A program made the translations under genes and the position numbers. A DNA stretch of 64,000 nucleotides from Crossaster papposus (taxonomy: Eukaryota > Echinodermata > Asteroidea > Velatida > Solasteridae), in contig JBAIAA010000415.1 in the NCBI GenBank assembly GCA_037893245.1, forward strand, positions 620,001 through 684,000, read 5' to 3'. Each line of letters begins with the position of its first letter. Positions within the stretch are counted from its first letter, which is position 1. Shown one piece after another: positions 1 through 12,379 of this stretch. Under the pieces are notes generated by a model. It saw only the letters and a list, made by a program, of their open reading frames with translations. It was not told where the DNA came from and did not search any database.

Positions 1-1648
1 AACAGACGACAAGAGTCATTATATTTCAGCAGTTAGCATTCACTGGCCAAAATAATATCATTCAAATTCACGAGGTCGTCAACCATTCAATTTCATCAAT
101 TGGCAAACATTGTTTAAATTTTCACAATCAAATTCGTATTTACCTATATAAAGACAAATTCTGAATTAAGAGAATACAGAATTACACTAATTCTGCGTTA
201 TACCTTTAATTAAAGCATTTTTGAACGAAAAAAAATGCGATTAGAAAAGGAACTGTAGAATAAATCTACATAAAAAGAACAACCTTTCGTTTTAGTTAAT
301 TTTATAACGACCCCCTGAGAAATGTTAAGCTTCTGTTTATTAAAAGCATTTGCTATTTTTTATTTTGACATGGTCCGAACATTAGCAGAAATAAAGAATA
401 AAACATAAAGACCACTGCAAACGATCACAAGACAATAGCGAAATATTTGGTTTCCCTTTCAAACCATAATTTTTCAAACTTTACTTAACAGTACAGGGTA
501 CAGGCTTTATACGGGAAAACCTATAATAGAAATTCAACTGAAGAATGGTGAAAATGTAGTCATGAATGCCTATCAATAAAATAGAATGACTAAAACGAAC
601 CTGAAGGAAAATAACGAAATCTTGTGTGCACAAACACGAAATTGAATGCAATAGTAACTAACAAGAAACCCTATAGTTTGATTGAATTAGGGGGAAATGC
701 GTGAATTTGAATGCGTGTGAAGAAAATTGAATTAATTTGTGAGAAAGTTGGCCGGGAAAACCTATATTATAATTTCAAATATTTGTTTTATTTATATTAA
801 TAGTTGGCACTTGTAAATCATTGTACAACCAAGACTATCATTTTACACATTTAATACGTTGCATTGTAGAATAAACATTGTGTCTGATAGTACCGTCAAC
901 ACTGTGTTCAGCAAACTGAACTTGCTGGCCACTTCTACACATTTGTGACGCGGTATGTCAACATCAGGCACTTTTGGGAAAGAATTCAATATTGAGTTTC
1001 TGCAATATTAGTAAAATGCACCCCTTGCTCTTTTAAATGCCACCTTGTGTTTTTTGTATTGGATATTCCAAAGTAAAGATATAGAGTTTTGAAATCACAT
1101 TGAAATGTTAAAAATGAGAAATAGACCTTTAAAGTTGGAGTTTTGTATAAACAAAATGCTTTGTCAATGAAGTTTTAATTTGAAACGTTTACATAACAGT
1201 TGAAACATAAATAGCACCACACAAAATGTAAAATCATTGAAAAAAACACACATTATTTTGCAACTGTTTCTCCTTTCCTAGCTCAGCCCATTTCCGCCTG
1301 GTTTTGACAGACTATGTCACATTTTTCAGAAGCTAAACATTGCGCGTGTAATTTATAAACATGAATAATGAATCGCTAAATATTGTCTATCAATACTCTG
1401 AAAATCTTAGTGTTTAAACGCGTTTAAAAGTAATAACAATAAAGTATTTAGAAAGGTGTTTTATTGTTAAAGGAAGGTTTAACATTGAATTTGTATTGGT
1501 AAAACAAAAACCCGTTTTCTGTTTTATTCAAATTCATAAAATCTTATACTTAATTTTGTCAGGTAAAAAAATACAAGCTTTTTCCGAACCAATGTAGTCA
1601 TTTATGATTCAATTTCAAAATGTGGTGACTCTTATACATTGGATCGAG
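1..1648. other. AT-rich intergenic DNA, no gene seen
   Basis: No open frame of convincing length or composition and no RNA gene are visible. The sequence is AT-rich with short A and T runs. It may be intron or intergenic sequence of a gene outside the window. Confidence 0.6.
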
Positions 1649-1720
1649 AATATTCGTCATTACAGACCAAATTCGTCTAAGCTTTTGCTCAGACAAATTT
1701 GATCTGTAACGACGAATATT
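1649..1720. repeat. Short imperfect hairpin
   Basis: Two 34 bp arms (1649-1682 and 1687-1720) are inverted complements with about four mismatches and a 4 bp loop. The arms begin and end with AATATTCGTC/GACGAATATT. It resembles the remnant of a small foldback MITE. Nothing else was seen from here to 2788. Confidence 0.7.
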
Positions 1721-2788
1721 TTAGACCTGGTGTTTAAAAGGGGTGACCAAACGTTGACATTGAATGATAAATTACCTAATTGGTTTGGTAAAAGCATGTG
1801 AAATTTTAGAATTTAATGTGACATTGAGTAAATTTGAAAAAAACACCAAACAGTTTAAAATAGTCGGGAAAACCTATATAAAAAATGTAACCTTCAAATC
1901 AAAGTTCCTTTTTTTCTGGCTGTTTAAACAACTAGTGTTAAATTATTGTCAAAATGCGTACGATACTAAATGAACGTGACTCGTTTTGGACTTGCAAGCC
2001 GAGCAGAACATTAGATACATTCAGCACTTAAATTCAATACATGAATTTAGCTCTGAAGACAATATAATAAAGATGTTTTTACCGCACAATTTTTCTTGTT
2101 TAAAATATTATTATATGAAAGAAATGCAACATTGTAGACGTGGCCTTGTGATGTATGTTTACAATATACACAAATATTGAATTTACATTACCCCGACGCC
2201 AATTCCATCGTATGAATACTTTCAGAAACATTTCAAAGAATATGATGCCCTTGAATGGATTCATTTGTGTTTTTTTTTTTAGCATTTGTGACCCGTTCGA
2301 ACGAAACCCAAAGTAAGTCGCACTGATGTAATTGACTTTGTGTTACGAACAGTCTAAATAAAAATTAGTACACCCCATTAGAATTGTTTGGGAAAAGCAA
2401 GTATCAAATGATATTCACTTGTCAGTTTCGACATCACACATAATTTAGGTCGTGTTGTCGTTCTTTGATGAGCGCTTAACGTAAAGTAATTGAAATGCAC
2501 AACAACTCAAATTAAAAATAATGGGATAATGAGAAAAGGTACCAACAACATTTGTGGCTGGATAACAAATATGCACTTGTACTTTTGCTTGTATATTGCA
2601 ATACAAAAAATAGTTCCAATGACCGATGACGTTGATTAAACTGAGTGACGAGAACAAATCCCTGTTTGATTTTTGTCTCGATTGATTTGAAGTTGTGTTG
2701 AGTGTACGAGAATGTGATACTATCGATGTGATTGGTAGCTGTGAGGCGACTACATGGCTTAAACGCGTATAGATGTCTGCCCTCTCAC

Positions 2789-2911
2789 CTGCAACCTCGT
2801 CCTCAGGAAGGGCGTCAACGTCAATAAATCTCAATGATGAGCTCTGGGAGGTGAATTGGTCTAATTTCTGATTGGTTGCAACAAAGTCTAAACAAATGTG
2901 TTCACGCATTT
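2789..2911 (-). CDS. Candidate internal exon, unrecognised protein
   Basis: On the minus strand a 123 bp open block is bounded by a good acceptor (pyrimidine-rich sequence ending TATCTCAG) and a good donor (GCAG followed by GTGAGAGG). Both junctions are phase 1, so the exon is symmetric. It sits inside a longer open frame running from 2963 down to 2445. The encoded peptide includes LPEDEVAG and is acidic towards its end. I do not recognise the family, and no partner exon is evident on either side. It could be chance; composition and splice signals are the only support. Confidence 0.25.
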
Positions 2912-3298
2912 CTGAGATACAAATCAAATACATCATCGATAGGGGTGATGCGCCAACAAACACCGCTATAATAATGTAATACTAGACTCCCTCAATTGAA
3001 CATGACCCCCAAACTTTGCCTCTTCCTATAAAGATATAGAAATATGCCTTAGCCTTGCACGAGATCAAGACAGACACACGTACAACAGATGTGGACAGAG
3101 GGCAGCATATAACGTGCATAATTCACCAAGCATAGGCACAAATCCAAGGTGTACCGTGAGGGTGGTGTATATCCCTCACGTTTAACCAGGTGCGGGACAT
3201 ACCTTTATAGAGCAGGGAATCTGTAAACTTATATGGCCAAACCCACCAATAATTGCAATAGAAACCATTCAAGTGTTTTTCAACTCCAAATAATACTA

Positions 3299-4580
3299 TA
3301 GAATTAACATACTAAAAGTCTCTAAAAATTCAAGTGGTGGAAATATGTCTAATTTGCATAAATCGTTAATCCCTGCCGTGTAATATGTTTATTCCCATTA
3401 TTGGGTATATATTTTAGTTGTATTTTTTTGAAAAGTTTATTTTGGTGATTCTACTTACACATCCTTACTTTAATAAGCATGTAAGTGACTGAATATTTAT
3501 GAAAATATATTAATAATCCAAAATGACTACAATTATACCCTATAATTTGCAAGCATTTACCTTGTCTCCAGATATCATCAAGTTGTCAGTATTGACGAGC
3601 TTCAAATTCACCAAGTTGCTTACTGGCACAGTTATCCGACTAAAACCTTATAAAAAATCATAATATGAACAATGATGACATTGTGATATTTATCCCAGCA
3701 AAAAAAAAATGGGAAAATGGTGTGTCCATAAATTGGGCTAAAAGATAAGGTGAGAGACTTGAACAAGTTCAAAGAAACCCACTAAATTAAAGATTTGTGT
3801 TGCTTACAATAATCATTTCTACGTTAAAATGTATTTTGGGGATTTCCCTAAACTTGTTTAAGTATTTCATGTTAGACAACCTTTTAACTACTTTTTCGTC
3901 CAATTCATGGACACATCATTTTCTCCAGTTTTTGTTTGCTGGGCTAAATATCACATTATTATCATTGTTCATATGATTTTCCATAAGGTTTTAATATATA
4001 ACTGTGCCAGTAAGCAACTTGGTGAATTTGAAGCTCACCAATACTGACTACTTGATGATATCTGGATACAGTGCAATGTGCGCACATTTATGGGTTCACG
4101 AATTTGTCATTTTGGATAATTACCAGGGATGTAGACAAGTTCATCACAAGTCCCTGTAAGTCCCTGTAAGTCTCTGCAAGTCCATCACAAGTCCACCAAT
4201 TCCAATTTAAATCACAAGCTATTCAAATGAGCTTTAACAAAGGCATTATTTTGTCATTGTTCAACAAGTTACTTATGACTGGATTTATGACTGGACTTGT
4301 AAAAGGACTTGTGCAGGGACTGCAAAAGTAAAAGGATTTGCAGGGACTCGAATACAACTCTGATAATGTTCTTATAATTAGTCAGTCACTTGTATGCTTT
4401 AGAAAATGTTATTGAAGTAGGGATATGTAAGTATAATCACCAAAATAAACTATAAAAAAATAAATATATATACCTAAAATATGGGAATAAATATATTACG
4501 CGGCAGGGATTAACGATTTATCCAAATTAGTCATATTTCCACCACTTGAATTTTAAGAGACTTTTAATATGTCATTGTGA
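3299..4580. mobile_element. Foldback (palindromic) element, copy 1
   Basis: The left end (TAGAATTAACATACTAAAAG) returns inverted at about 4555-4575, and most of the intervening sequence pairs across the centre near 3800. A second copy lies at 30849-31918 with the same ends, inner motif (CAGGGATTAACGATTTAT) and palindromic layout. No coding capacity was seen. The right arm is lengthened by an insertion at 4124-4364 that the other copy lacks. The superfamily is unknown; it is a non-autonomous foldback or long-TIR element. Confidence 0.8.
4124..4364. mobile_element. Small hAT-like MITE nested in foldback copy 1
   Basis: This block is absent from the matching arm of the copy at 30849-31918, where the flanks are continuous. 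Its ends read CAGGGATGTAG and CTACAACTCTG-like, and short direct AAGTCC motifs lie inside. A related block occurs at about 20225-20450 and ends ACTCGACTACAACCCTGG. CAGGG ends and a partly matching 8 bp flank (ATAATTAC / ATAATGTT) would fit a hAT-type MITE; this assignment is inference. Confidence 0.5.
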
Positions 4581-4859
4581 GGACCTTTTAGAAATGCATT
4601 GTTGGTAAACACAAATTTGTTGTTGCAATTTGTGTGAGGTCAAAACTTATTTTCCCTGGACTATTATCAGGGTACGCCATCTTGAAAATGAAATGATAGC
4701 TCCGAGGACCACTCGTGTGCGAGGAGGTACGCATTGTCTGCTATGTCTTTACTGTGGAGTACGCAGTCTGGGCATGAATGCAGATATACAGGCCTTGCGG
4801 TATGTCAAAAGCATGTATGCATAATCAAGGGATTAATGTGAGCTACACTCTAAAAACTG

Positions 4860-5230
4860 CTGGGTTAGATTAACCTTGAATCTAAATATATAATTGCGCT
4901 AGTTTCCGGGTCACTATTTTCAACCTTTTCCATGAAGAAAATTAAATTTTCCGGGACAAACTCTACTTTTCCTAGAAAACAAGAAGACTTTTCAGGGACA
5001 AATGAAACTTGTTGGGGTCATAAATTACAAGTGTTTCAGGTCAAAAATTACCCTTTTCCAAAACAAAAATCGCCATTTACCTGGTCAAATAATCACCTTT
5101 ATCTAGGAATAGAAATTACCCTTTTTTGTTGGGGGGGGGGGGGGGGGGGGGGTCAGAGCTTTTCCGGGTTAGAAATCACCCTTTTCCGGGTATAGATTAA
5201 GTTATCCGGATCAAGAATGACATTTTTTTC
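4860..5230. repeat. Degenerate tandem repeat with poly-G tract
   Basis: A motif of roughly 30 bp containing AAATTACCCTTTTCC or TTTTCCGGG recurs several times with many differences. It is interrupted by an uninterrupted G tract of about 22 bases near 5130-5151. No coding meaning is apparent. Confidence 0.55.
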
Positions 5231-7770
5231 TACATCGTTTTGACCCAGAACAATGTTGTTGCTGACCAAGAGAAGGGTAATTTTGGATCTGGAAAATTGT
5301 CAATTTTAATACCCTGGAAGAGGTAGAGCAAGCGGAGATTTACATTCAGGGTCAGTCTGACCCAGCTGCAATCTAGCTATGGTCCTGGAAACTACTTCAA
5401 TATGTCCACGAGTGGAGGTGAATTAGTTTGGGTACAGCACCACATCAAACGACAATGCCGCGCATTTGTCACGACAGTACCGGTATGTCATAACTAAACG
5501 TGATTCGCACAGTAAACTAAGAAAGATTCACGGCGACTTAAATCGCTGGACACAGTGTGCGCCTGAAATGGAGTATTATTTTAACAACAACAAAACAAGT
5601 CTAAATAATATAACTGCAGTCAAGGTTGTTCTATTGTGGCCTTTCGAGTCGACGCTAAACTCCCACTATCTTCCAGCAAATCATCACAAAGCGGCACCAG
5701 TCACATTAAATTTAACGCCATACTTTGCTAAAACGAGTTTCTACCAAGGGACTTTCTAAACCTAAACCCGGGACGATTTCAGGTGTCACGGTTGTGGTTT
5801 TCGCGGCGCATTACGGTCAGTTTATAAAACCAATTGCCGGCTCGCCTTCAAAATGGTTCAATTCACTAACGAGGGCACATCGTGTTTTTTGTTACCAAAG
5901 TCACAAGCAAAATACACAATTTGTCATTTTCTTGATATTTTTCCAACTTTCGTCGAGTAATGTTTGAGAGTGAAATTGCACTAACCGTGAGCTGGGTACG
6001 CAGTTCCGTTGTGCGACAAAAATACACATTTTCCATTCTAGATGCTCTGTGGTGCAATATGACGTTATTCCTGGCCACTTGCAGTCAGTCCGCAGCGCAC
6101 TGAAAAGCCGTTCCTTTTATGTGCGATTTATGCATGGCACTTTGTGCGTGACCTCGTTTTTGAATAACATCCGTTTTATTTACCGACTGTCAATATTATG
6201 TATATTTTCTTTTGGATAAGGAAACATTTTGTTATATTATCAAATCAGATTGGAAATTATATGACATTTAGAGGGTGAAATTTATAACGTAAAAAAAGCT
6301 CCCGAACCAACAAATTGACCTTTAAAAAAATAAAAGACAAATTTTGTCCATCTTCTGGCAGCGGCCACAACCCAATTTCACACTGATGTTAAAGATAATT
6401 TCATATTCTATCACAAAACTGTAGATTTGGGGTTGATTTTAATTAGTCCAGTCAGGGCGCAGAAAATTATAACGTTCTCAATAAATTAACAAACGGAACA
6501 TCCCGCCATGACAGTCCGTAGTCTTCCTGCGCCCTCATTGGTCGAAAATGACGTCATTGAAAAAGGCTTCGTGGTAACGTGTAGTTCATGCACATTTCAA
6601 TACGCAGTTGTTTTGTGTGTATTTTTTTAATTGTAAGCTCAAGCGAAAAGGATTCTGCTAATCAGTATTTTGTTTAATCTTTTTAACAGTGGACTGATTA
6701 AAAAATAATAATATTGCCTGCGTAATACAATGTATACAGCCAAATATACCAAAAAAACAAGCAATAAATGAAGTCGTTGTTTAAAATTTATATCTGTATT
6801 GTGAGGTTGGTTTATAAAATAAACTGCACTTTTTATTTGAAACTTGTTATTGCTTACATTAATATACCCTGTGGATGTTATACGACTTGAATACAATTGT
6901 TAAATTAAACCCTGAAATTGTAAAAACTTATTTTAATTACATCATCAATTACATGTACATGTACATAAATACAGATTGAAGAAATTAGGGTTGGTAATGA
7001 GATAATAAATGTTTAGCAATTCAGCAAAACATTAACAAAAATATGGCCAACATTCAAATTAAAATAATGACAACATAGTGAAGATGATAATTACCATATC
7101 TTTGGCATAATGTTCAATGTGCAAACCATTGAGATTTATTATAAAAGTAAATAAAGTTTGTTTTATCTTTGCTTGATGTTTTTGGCATAGTTTCTTTGGC
7201 ATTAAATTATTGTAAATATTAAATTACAATGTATACCCGCTTCTAACATTGCAAAAACAAATGATTTTAAATAAGACATAAATTTAGTAATATAGATGTT
7301 AATGCACATAAATTATATCACTAAATAGAAATAATACAATCTGCATTCATAAAGTAATAAGCTGTTTGTGTCAAATTTACATTGTAGCTCAAAACCTTGT
7401 TGGCATAGATTTTGGCATTAAGTCCTAGATGATTTGACAAACTGACCCGACTCGACCAGACTCGGTTTCGATCTGTTTAAGCTGCACTGTGTTTGCACAA
7501 CACTGACACAAAGTCATGTATATTATTTAAAACACTAAAATACAAAAACATTTAAATCTACATGTACAAAGCACGTGCTGCATATATCCACCAGTACATT
7601 TAAATCTTCAACTATTTTCAACACTTCTAGATTATTTGTCCCAACATGAATCATTACAAATACAATATGTCAGGCACAGTTGTGAGGTTGATGTCATGCT
7701 GATGAAGCAGACACTTTCTAAGGCCAGAAATTGTAGTACCGCGACGAGTCACTACCTGCAAATCAACCAA
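5231..7770. other. Non-coding stretch with one inverted terminal motif
   Basis: No convincing gene. CAGTCAGTCCGCAGCGCAC at about 6084-6102 is repeated in inverse orientation at about 10437-10455. The motif GTCCAGTCAGGGCGCAGAAA occurs in the same orientation at about 6456 and 10136. These look like ends of related non-autonomous elements, but no single element could be bounded with confidence. 6900-7700 is very AT-rich. Confidence 0.45.
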
Positions 7771-9174
7771 TAGACCACAGGGCATGGCTGCAAAATGTGC
7801 TCAGAAATCAATTTCCTTGGCGCACCTCTTGAATCTAAGTGGAATCACTGCAGTCTGTTAGCTGGGATCATGTGGATCACGAAAAACCAAAATCCCCAAT
7901 TAAATGTTCACCAGTTAATTCAATATTTGCATTTTAATCACCTGTGTATAACGGGCGCCCTCTATTGACCAGGATTGGAAATGGGAAAAGATTGCTTATT
8001 GCAGTTGCTTGCTCAAAAGGGAATCTACAGAGACAGAATTCGATTAAAGAGGAATTAGGATGTGTTTTAATGTCTTAATACAAATTTTGTTCATTGCCAT
8101 AATTTGAACTTTTTAATAGTGTCATTTTTTTATTGTTATTGTTTGATTTTTGTATTATAATTGTTTAATCTTTTTTTTTTTTTGGGGGGGGTTACAAATC
8201 TAAATGTAAATTGTATGAAAAAAATATATACACGACCAGAGTTTTTTTTTAGCTTTAGTCTTTGATACATGTTTATCCGTGACGGTAAAACTGAAATTTG
8301 TCCATGTCTTTAACAATGTACTTGTGAGTGGGTGAACAACAACTCGTACCGATTTACATTTAATACACAATTCTGTTATAACAAACATTTTGCCCATTTT
8401 CAGCTGAATTTATATTAGGGAGAGTCAGATGGAAAGCAGACTGTGTGATACAATGTTTCCGTGGTGACAAGATCCTTCCGTTCGATCTGTGAGAGCAGCC
8501 ACTGATCTTCTTTTTTCCTCGCTGCTTCCAGAAGCTTTCCTGCAGTTAGCGTCTGGCATTGTGAATGTTTGTCAAGGACAGTTGTTCGGGTCTTTTTGTC
8601 CAAACTCCACCTCTGTTCTCTTTTTTTAACGGCATATACTCAACTACATCACGTACTGTTGACAATGCGGATTCCTGCGGTACATCAACCAGTGCGTGTA
8701 CGATTTGAATGCCAATATGATCATCTCCGCTTTTGGGGCGATTTTTGCTTGGATACATTTTCCCACCTACCGGCACAAGCGTGGAATTTTTTTAAACTCT
8801 TTTCAGAGAACAACAAAACCCTGGAATCTGCATCTAAACCGTGCATAATATACTTTTTCTTTTTCAAATCGCTATCATCTGAGCAGCTCGTGTCAACAGC
8901 GCCTACGCTCGCTCTATTTTACAACGCCCGCTATTGGTCCATTTTCCCACTATTCGCACAAACGTGCCGCACCACGACAGAAGGGCCTCGTTGATTGGTC
9001 GTTGGAATACATGAATTTTAAATTGAGATGTTATCGAGTACTGGTTCGCAGACCGTTTGGGGATTTTATTTGTGAGTTTCCCAACAACTTTCTAAGTAGT
9101 TTAAAGTAAAATTTATATAGATTCACGATATGCGTCAAGAAGGTGCAAGATAATCGGCCATGCCCTGTGGTCTA
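7771..9174. mobile_element. Probable DNA transposon with 18 bp TIRs
   Basis: TAGACCACAGGGCATGGC at 7771-7788 recurs as a perfect inverted complement at 9157-9174. The 1.4 kb interior carries a minus-strand gene fragment (8415-8600). Longer ORFs on either strand around 8546-8994 overlap this fragment. A clear target-site duplication was not found, so the call rests on the exact inverted ends. Confidence 0.55.
8415..8600 (-). pseudogene. Fragment of a repeat-associated protein family
   Basis: The minus-strand frame encodes about 60 residues including the blocks KKEDQWLLSQIE and DLVTTETLYHTVC. A run of the form D-L-V-x-x-E-x-x-Y-H-x-x-C is familiar to me from uncharacterised, multi-copy proteins of marine invertebrates that are often associated with transposons; this is memory of a pattern, not a search. 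The frame stops at 8415, and no continuous gene can be followed, so it is probably an exon relic inside the element 7771-9174. Confidence 0.35.
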
Positions 9175-9644
9175 CAACTTTAGTAGTGATGTTCTCTTTG
9201 AGATACTTTGTGAGATAATATCCAAGGACAAGAGCTTTGCCTTTGGCCCTCTGTAGAGGTTCCCGACATGCTGGCGATGGCTGCGATGGCTGCGGTGGGC
9301 ATGGCGATGGGCATGGCCATGGTGGTGGACGGCATGACTACTACCTAGTATAAGAAACATATTGAAAGACAGAAATATGAACTATGAAGTTTAGCACAAT
9401 AATAGCAGTAACTATTATTATTAAACAATTTGTGAATTTTGAACAAAAACATAGGCCTAAGTCGTTTTTATACATGAAAGAAAAATCTATTTTCTATCAA
9501 TGCATGACATAAAGGCAGAAACCTAACTTTATCATATAAATAAGCCACACAAAACAAAACAATTAATTCTGTTTCTGTTGGCTACTGTACAATCACCATC
9601 TAGTGCATAATCCAGCACATCATGTACACAAGTCATGAGTTAGT

Positions 9645-9932
9645 CTTGCATACGCACTGTGGACCTCCGAACAATATAGGTCCACACGATGCGGGAAGAG
9701 GTTACGGTGTGTGGACTTGCACACGTCCACAATCCGTTTTTCAGTTTCCGAAAAAGAGCGCTAGAGGAAAAACGGGTTAGGGTTATATATAGAAAAGATA
9801 GAAGGGACAGCTGGGAGGCCCATAATCCAAATTTGAGGGTAAATTTGTTTTGGGGAAGCGAGAAAAATGAGTATTTAGTCAAAGTTTGTTAACTACACGA
9901 AGACAAAGGAATGTCCACAGTGCGTATGTAAG
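9645..9932. mobile_element. 288 bp MITE, copy 1
   Basis: The left end CTTGCATACGCACTGTGGAC pairs with GTCCACAGTGCGTATGTAAG at the right end. A second copy of exactly the same length lies at 25505-25792 in the same orientation. Both copies also share GAGTTAGT on the left and GTAA on the right, so the true ends may lie a few bases further out. No coding sequence was found. Confidence 0.8.
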
Positions 9933-10135
9933 GTAAAGCTGCGTGCTTGCTTGTGTGCATAATGAAACACACGCTCTGCGTATGTACAAGCTGAAAGACA
10001 TGGACGAAAAATCGCGCGCACGAAAATCGTCGCAAAATACATGAAAAAATGTCGCCACAGGCTAAATTGTATATCAAACGAAAGATCATTGCTTCCTTTA
10101 TTGATGTGTAGTGATCATTTTTGGCAATATTTGTT

Positions 10136-10456
10136 AGTCCAGTCAGGGCGCAGAAACTAAACACACGACAACAAATGTCCTTAAAATCATACCCTAACTT
10201 CGAGTGAAAAAAATTCTGCCCAAAAAATACTGAATCTCGTCATATTTTATATCATTCGATTCAGAAAATCGTTCGCTTTCCACTTACCCCGCCATCTTGG
10301 AGAATCACTGCTTCGTTTGCAACGTGTAGCTCGTGAAAACAAAGCGGTCGAACTTTCGCAATTACTCGCGTAAATCTCGTGGCCGATTTGCGACGCCGGC
10401 CCTGCAAATAAAGTTCGGGATATGACCTCATTAACGCGTGCGCTGCGGACTGACTG
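10136..10456. repeat. Possible small inverted-end element
   Basis: The block opens with GTCCAGTCAGGGCGCAGAAA and closes with GTGCGCTGCGGACTGACTG, ends that are partly complementary. Related motifs occur near 6084 and 6456. The interior is non-coding. The boundaries are uncertain. Confidence 0.35.
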
Positions 10457-10839
10457 TTTGTCTATTTGTATTGGTTTACTCTCTAATAATATTTCTTAAG
10501 TACTCATATTTCTGTCTTGAAAAAGAATAGGGAGGGGGAGGTGCTGTATGTATTGATGCATGTGGCACTATCCCTGGACATAATTGGGTAATGGGGGCAC
10601 TATAACAGCTCACAATTAAGGCCACCTCATTTACTGATAAGATTTTGTGAGCTCCAGCTAAATTTAGAGGTGCACCTGCCTGTAAAATAAAAATGTGCCG
10701 TTTTGGGGCAATCATATCCAGCACTTGTGAACTTCGCTGTTGATAGGATCTGGGCCAATTGGGGGTAATACTACTCAATTAAAACACGTTGACGTTATAA
10801 CAGTATTATTAAACTTAATTATCATTAATGCCCATCTCA

Positions 10840-11300
10840 GAAGCAGACAGCTTTATTATACTAAAATCCCCCCAAAAGTAAATGTAACAAAACAAAAACA
10901 AAAACCCTAACATGTAGATGTAATTAAAAATATTTAAAATTCAGGGTCTACACTAGAGCATTGAAGGCATTTGTAAAAGAAAAACCAAACAAACAAACGT
11001 GACCTACATGTATTTTATTACTCTGGTTAATAATAACAATAAAAAGGTTCCTCATAAAATAACTTGATTTCGTTTTAACAATTTCTCTCAAAAGACATTG
11101 CCTATGCCAGAAAACAATCAATGTTAATTTGTTTACCAAGCTAAGATGACCTTTATCAAAACCAGAAAAAAAATCAGACCCAATTTTGTACCATGGGAAC
11201 TCCACCGGAAATTCCCTCCGGGCGGAAAAAAATACCATACAGTTTGGTGTTCTGGGTTTACTCAGCAAGGAGGCTGCCGACAATGAAACAATTGCTAGAG
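10840..11300. repeat. Dispersed repeat R1, copy 1
   Basis: From ACTAAAATCCCCCCAAAAGT near 10860 through TTGCTAGAGAAGGGAAGG near 11290, this block is closely similar to 20445-20866 in the same orientation. Copy 2 carries extra sequence near 20490-20530. R1 is the first of several blocks in the same order at 10.8-15.1 kb and 20.4-23.5 kb. Confidence 0.75.
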
Positions 11301-11304
11301 AAGG

Positions 11305-11372
11305 GAAGGGGGGAGGGGGGGGGGGGGGGGGGGGGGGGGGGTCGGGGGGGGGGGGGGGGGGGGGGGGGGGGC
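11305..11372. repeat. Poly(dG) tract
   Basis: Two nearly pure G runs are separated by a TC interruption, about 65 bases in all. The duplicated locus near 20866 has only a seven-base G run, so the tract expanded after the duplication. It can form stacked G-quadruplexes. The exact length is unreliable in any assembly. Confidence 0.85.
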
Positions 11373-11474
11373 GTCACTTGCTCACATCCATTCCCACATA
11401 CGAATTGTATGTGCCTTGTAAATTAGACTCAGCTCCAGCCGTTCCAGTATTGTAGACAATATCAACATTTTAAA

Positions 11475-11548
11475 CATAGTTTGCGACAGTCTGGTTGATA
11501 ATGTACTTGTCTCGATATCCATAGGTTGTGGGTTCGAATCCTAGTGTT
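11475..11548 (+). repeat. tRNA-derived SINE head (degenerate)
   Basis: A B-box (GGTTCGAATCC) preceded by TTGTGG, with a weak A-box-like TGGTTGATAATG upstream and a 6 bp potential acceptor pairing (GCGACA/TGTTGC), suggests a tRNA-like head. The T-stem does not pair well, so this is not a functional tRNA. The same ATAGGTTGTGGGTTCGA wording is close to the SINE at 63423. Confidence 0.45.
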
Positions 11549-11599
11549 GCTTTCTTTTCGTGTTTTTTTAAAGTTACTTTTGGTGAATTATACACCTAA

Positions 11600-12305
11600 A
11601 TAATCTCATCTAGATAGGGTCTTTTGGAAAAAGGTATAAAAGCCATGCATACGAAAAACTAGGGACTGTATCCATTTATTTTGTACATTCGGTACGCCCA
11701 CGTATGTTTAGTGTTCTTATCTGGGCGTTTGTAATTGGGTTTTCGATGCAGCCAGTTCTACGTTGTGATGTCATGCACGGAGTGCCTGGCTTATAGCCTC
11801 GGTCGAAGATGGGACATGGTTGGCGCCATCTTGTGGACGGTGCCCCGTGTGCCGGTTCTCTGTTTGCGCGCGGATGGTGGGAGAGAGCCTGTCTATTTTT
11901 CACGGGACCTGCGCCGCGCCATTTTGTGTGCGGTGTCCTGTTTGCCCCGCGCGGTTTGGCTTAGGGTAGCGGACGTGGGAACCCGTCTGCTGCACGGTGT
12001 CCGGTAGGCGATTTTTTTCTCCGTACCACTAACGCGTCAATTTTCCAGTTTCATTCGAATGGGGCGACTTGAATGGAGACTAAAGCGCGCGCTTCAATAC
12101 GAATCGATTTTGATACGCGCGGAACGAATGAAGACTAACGACGTTGACAGCCATAATTCACCAACATTTATGGATACAGTCCCTAGTTAATGTATACAGT
12201 CTCTAGTTTTTCGTGTACACGACTTTTATACCTTTTTATATTAACCCAAATTATTGGTTAATAATCTCATCTAGATAGGGTCTTATAGAAAAAGTTATAA
12301 AAGTC
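11600..12305. repeat. Complex inverted-repeat element containing GC-rich block R2 (copy 1)
   Basis: Short arms around 11632-11675 (TATAAAAGCC...GGGACTGTATCCAT) reappear inverted at about 12171-12235. A further pair, 12022-12085 with 12300-12362, encloses ACTAACGCGTCAATTT. Inside, 11806-12008 is GC-rich and closely matches 22147-22349. Long frames through the GC-rich block exist on both strands in more than one register, which argues against a protein. Confidence 0.65.
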
Positions 12306-12379
12306 TCCATTCAAGTCGCCCCATTCCAATGAAACGGACAAATTGACGCGTTAGTGGTACGGAAAGAAAAATCGCGTCC

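Noticed and set aside
2445..2788. Remainder of the 172-codon minus-strand ORF beyond the candidate exon
   Set aside because: After the donor at 2787-2788 the sequence loses protein character (isoleucine- and tyrosine-rich, AT-driven). It is treated as intron or intergenic.
9172..9360. Histidine-rich metal-binding peptide on the minus strand
   Set aside because: The run comes from CATGGCGATGGG-type simple repeats, has no splice or start support, and overlaps the end of a transposon.
11475..11548. Functional tRNA gene
   Set aside because: The B-box is good, but the T-stem and D-arm do not pair and no clean anticodon arm is present. It is better explained as a SINE head.
11735..12007. 90-codon GC-rich ORF shared with 22147-22349
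   Set aside because: Open frames exist in different registers and on both strands, and the two copies do not preserve a single frame, so it is repeat sequence.
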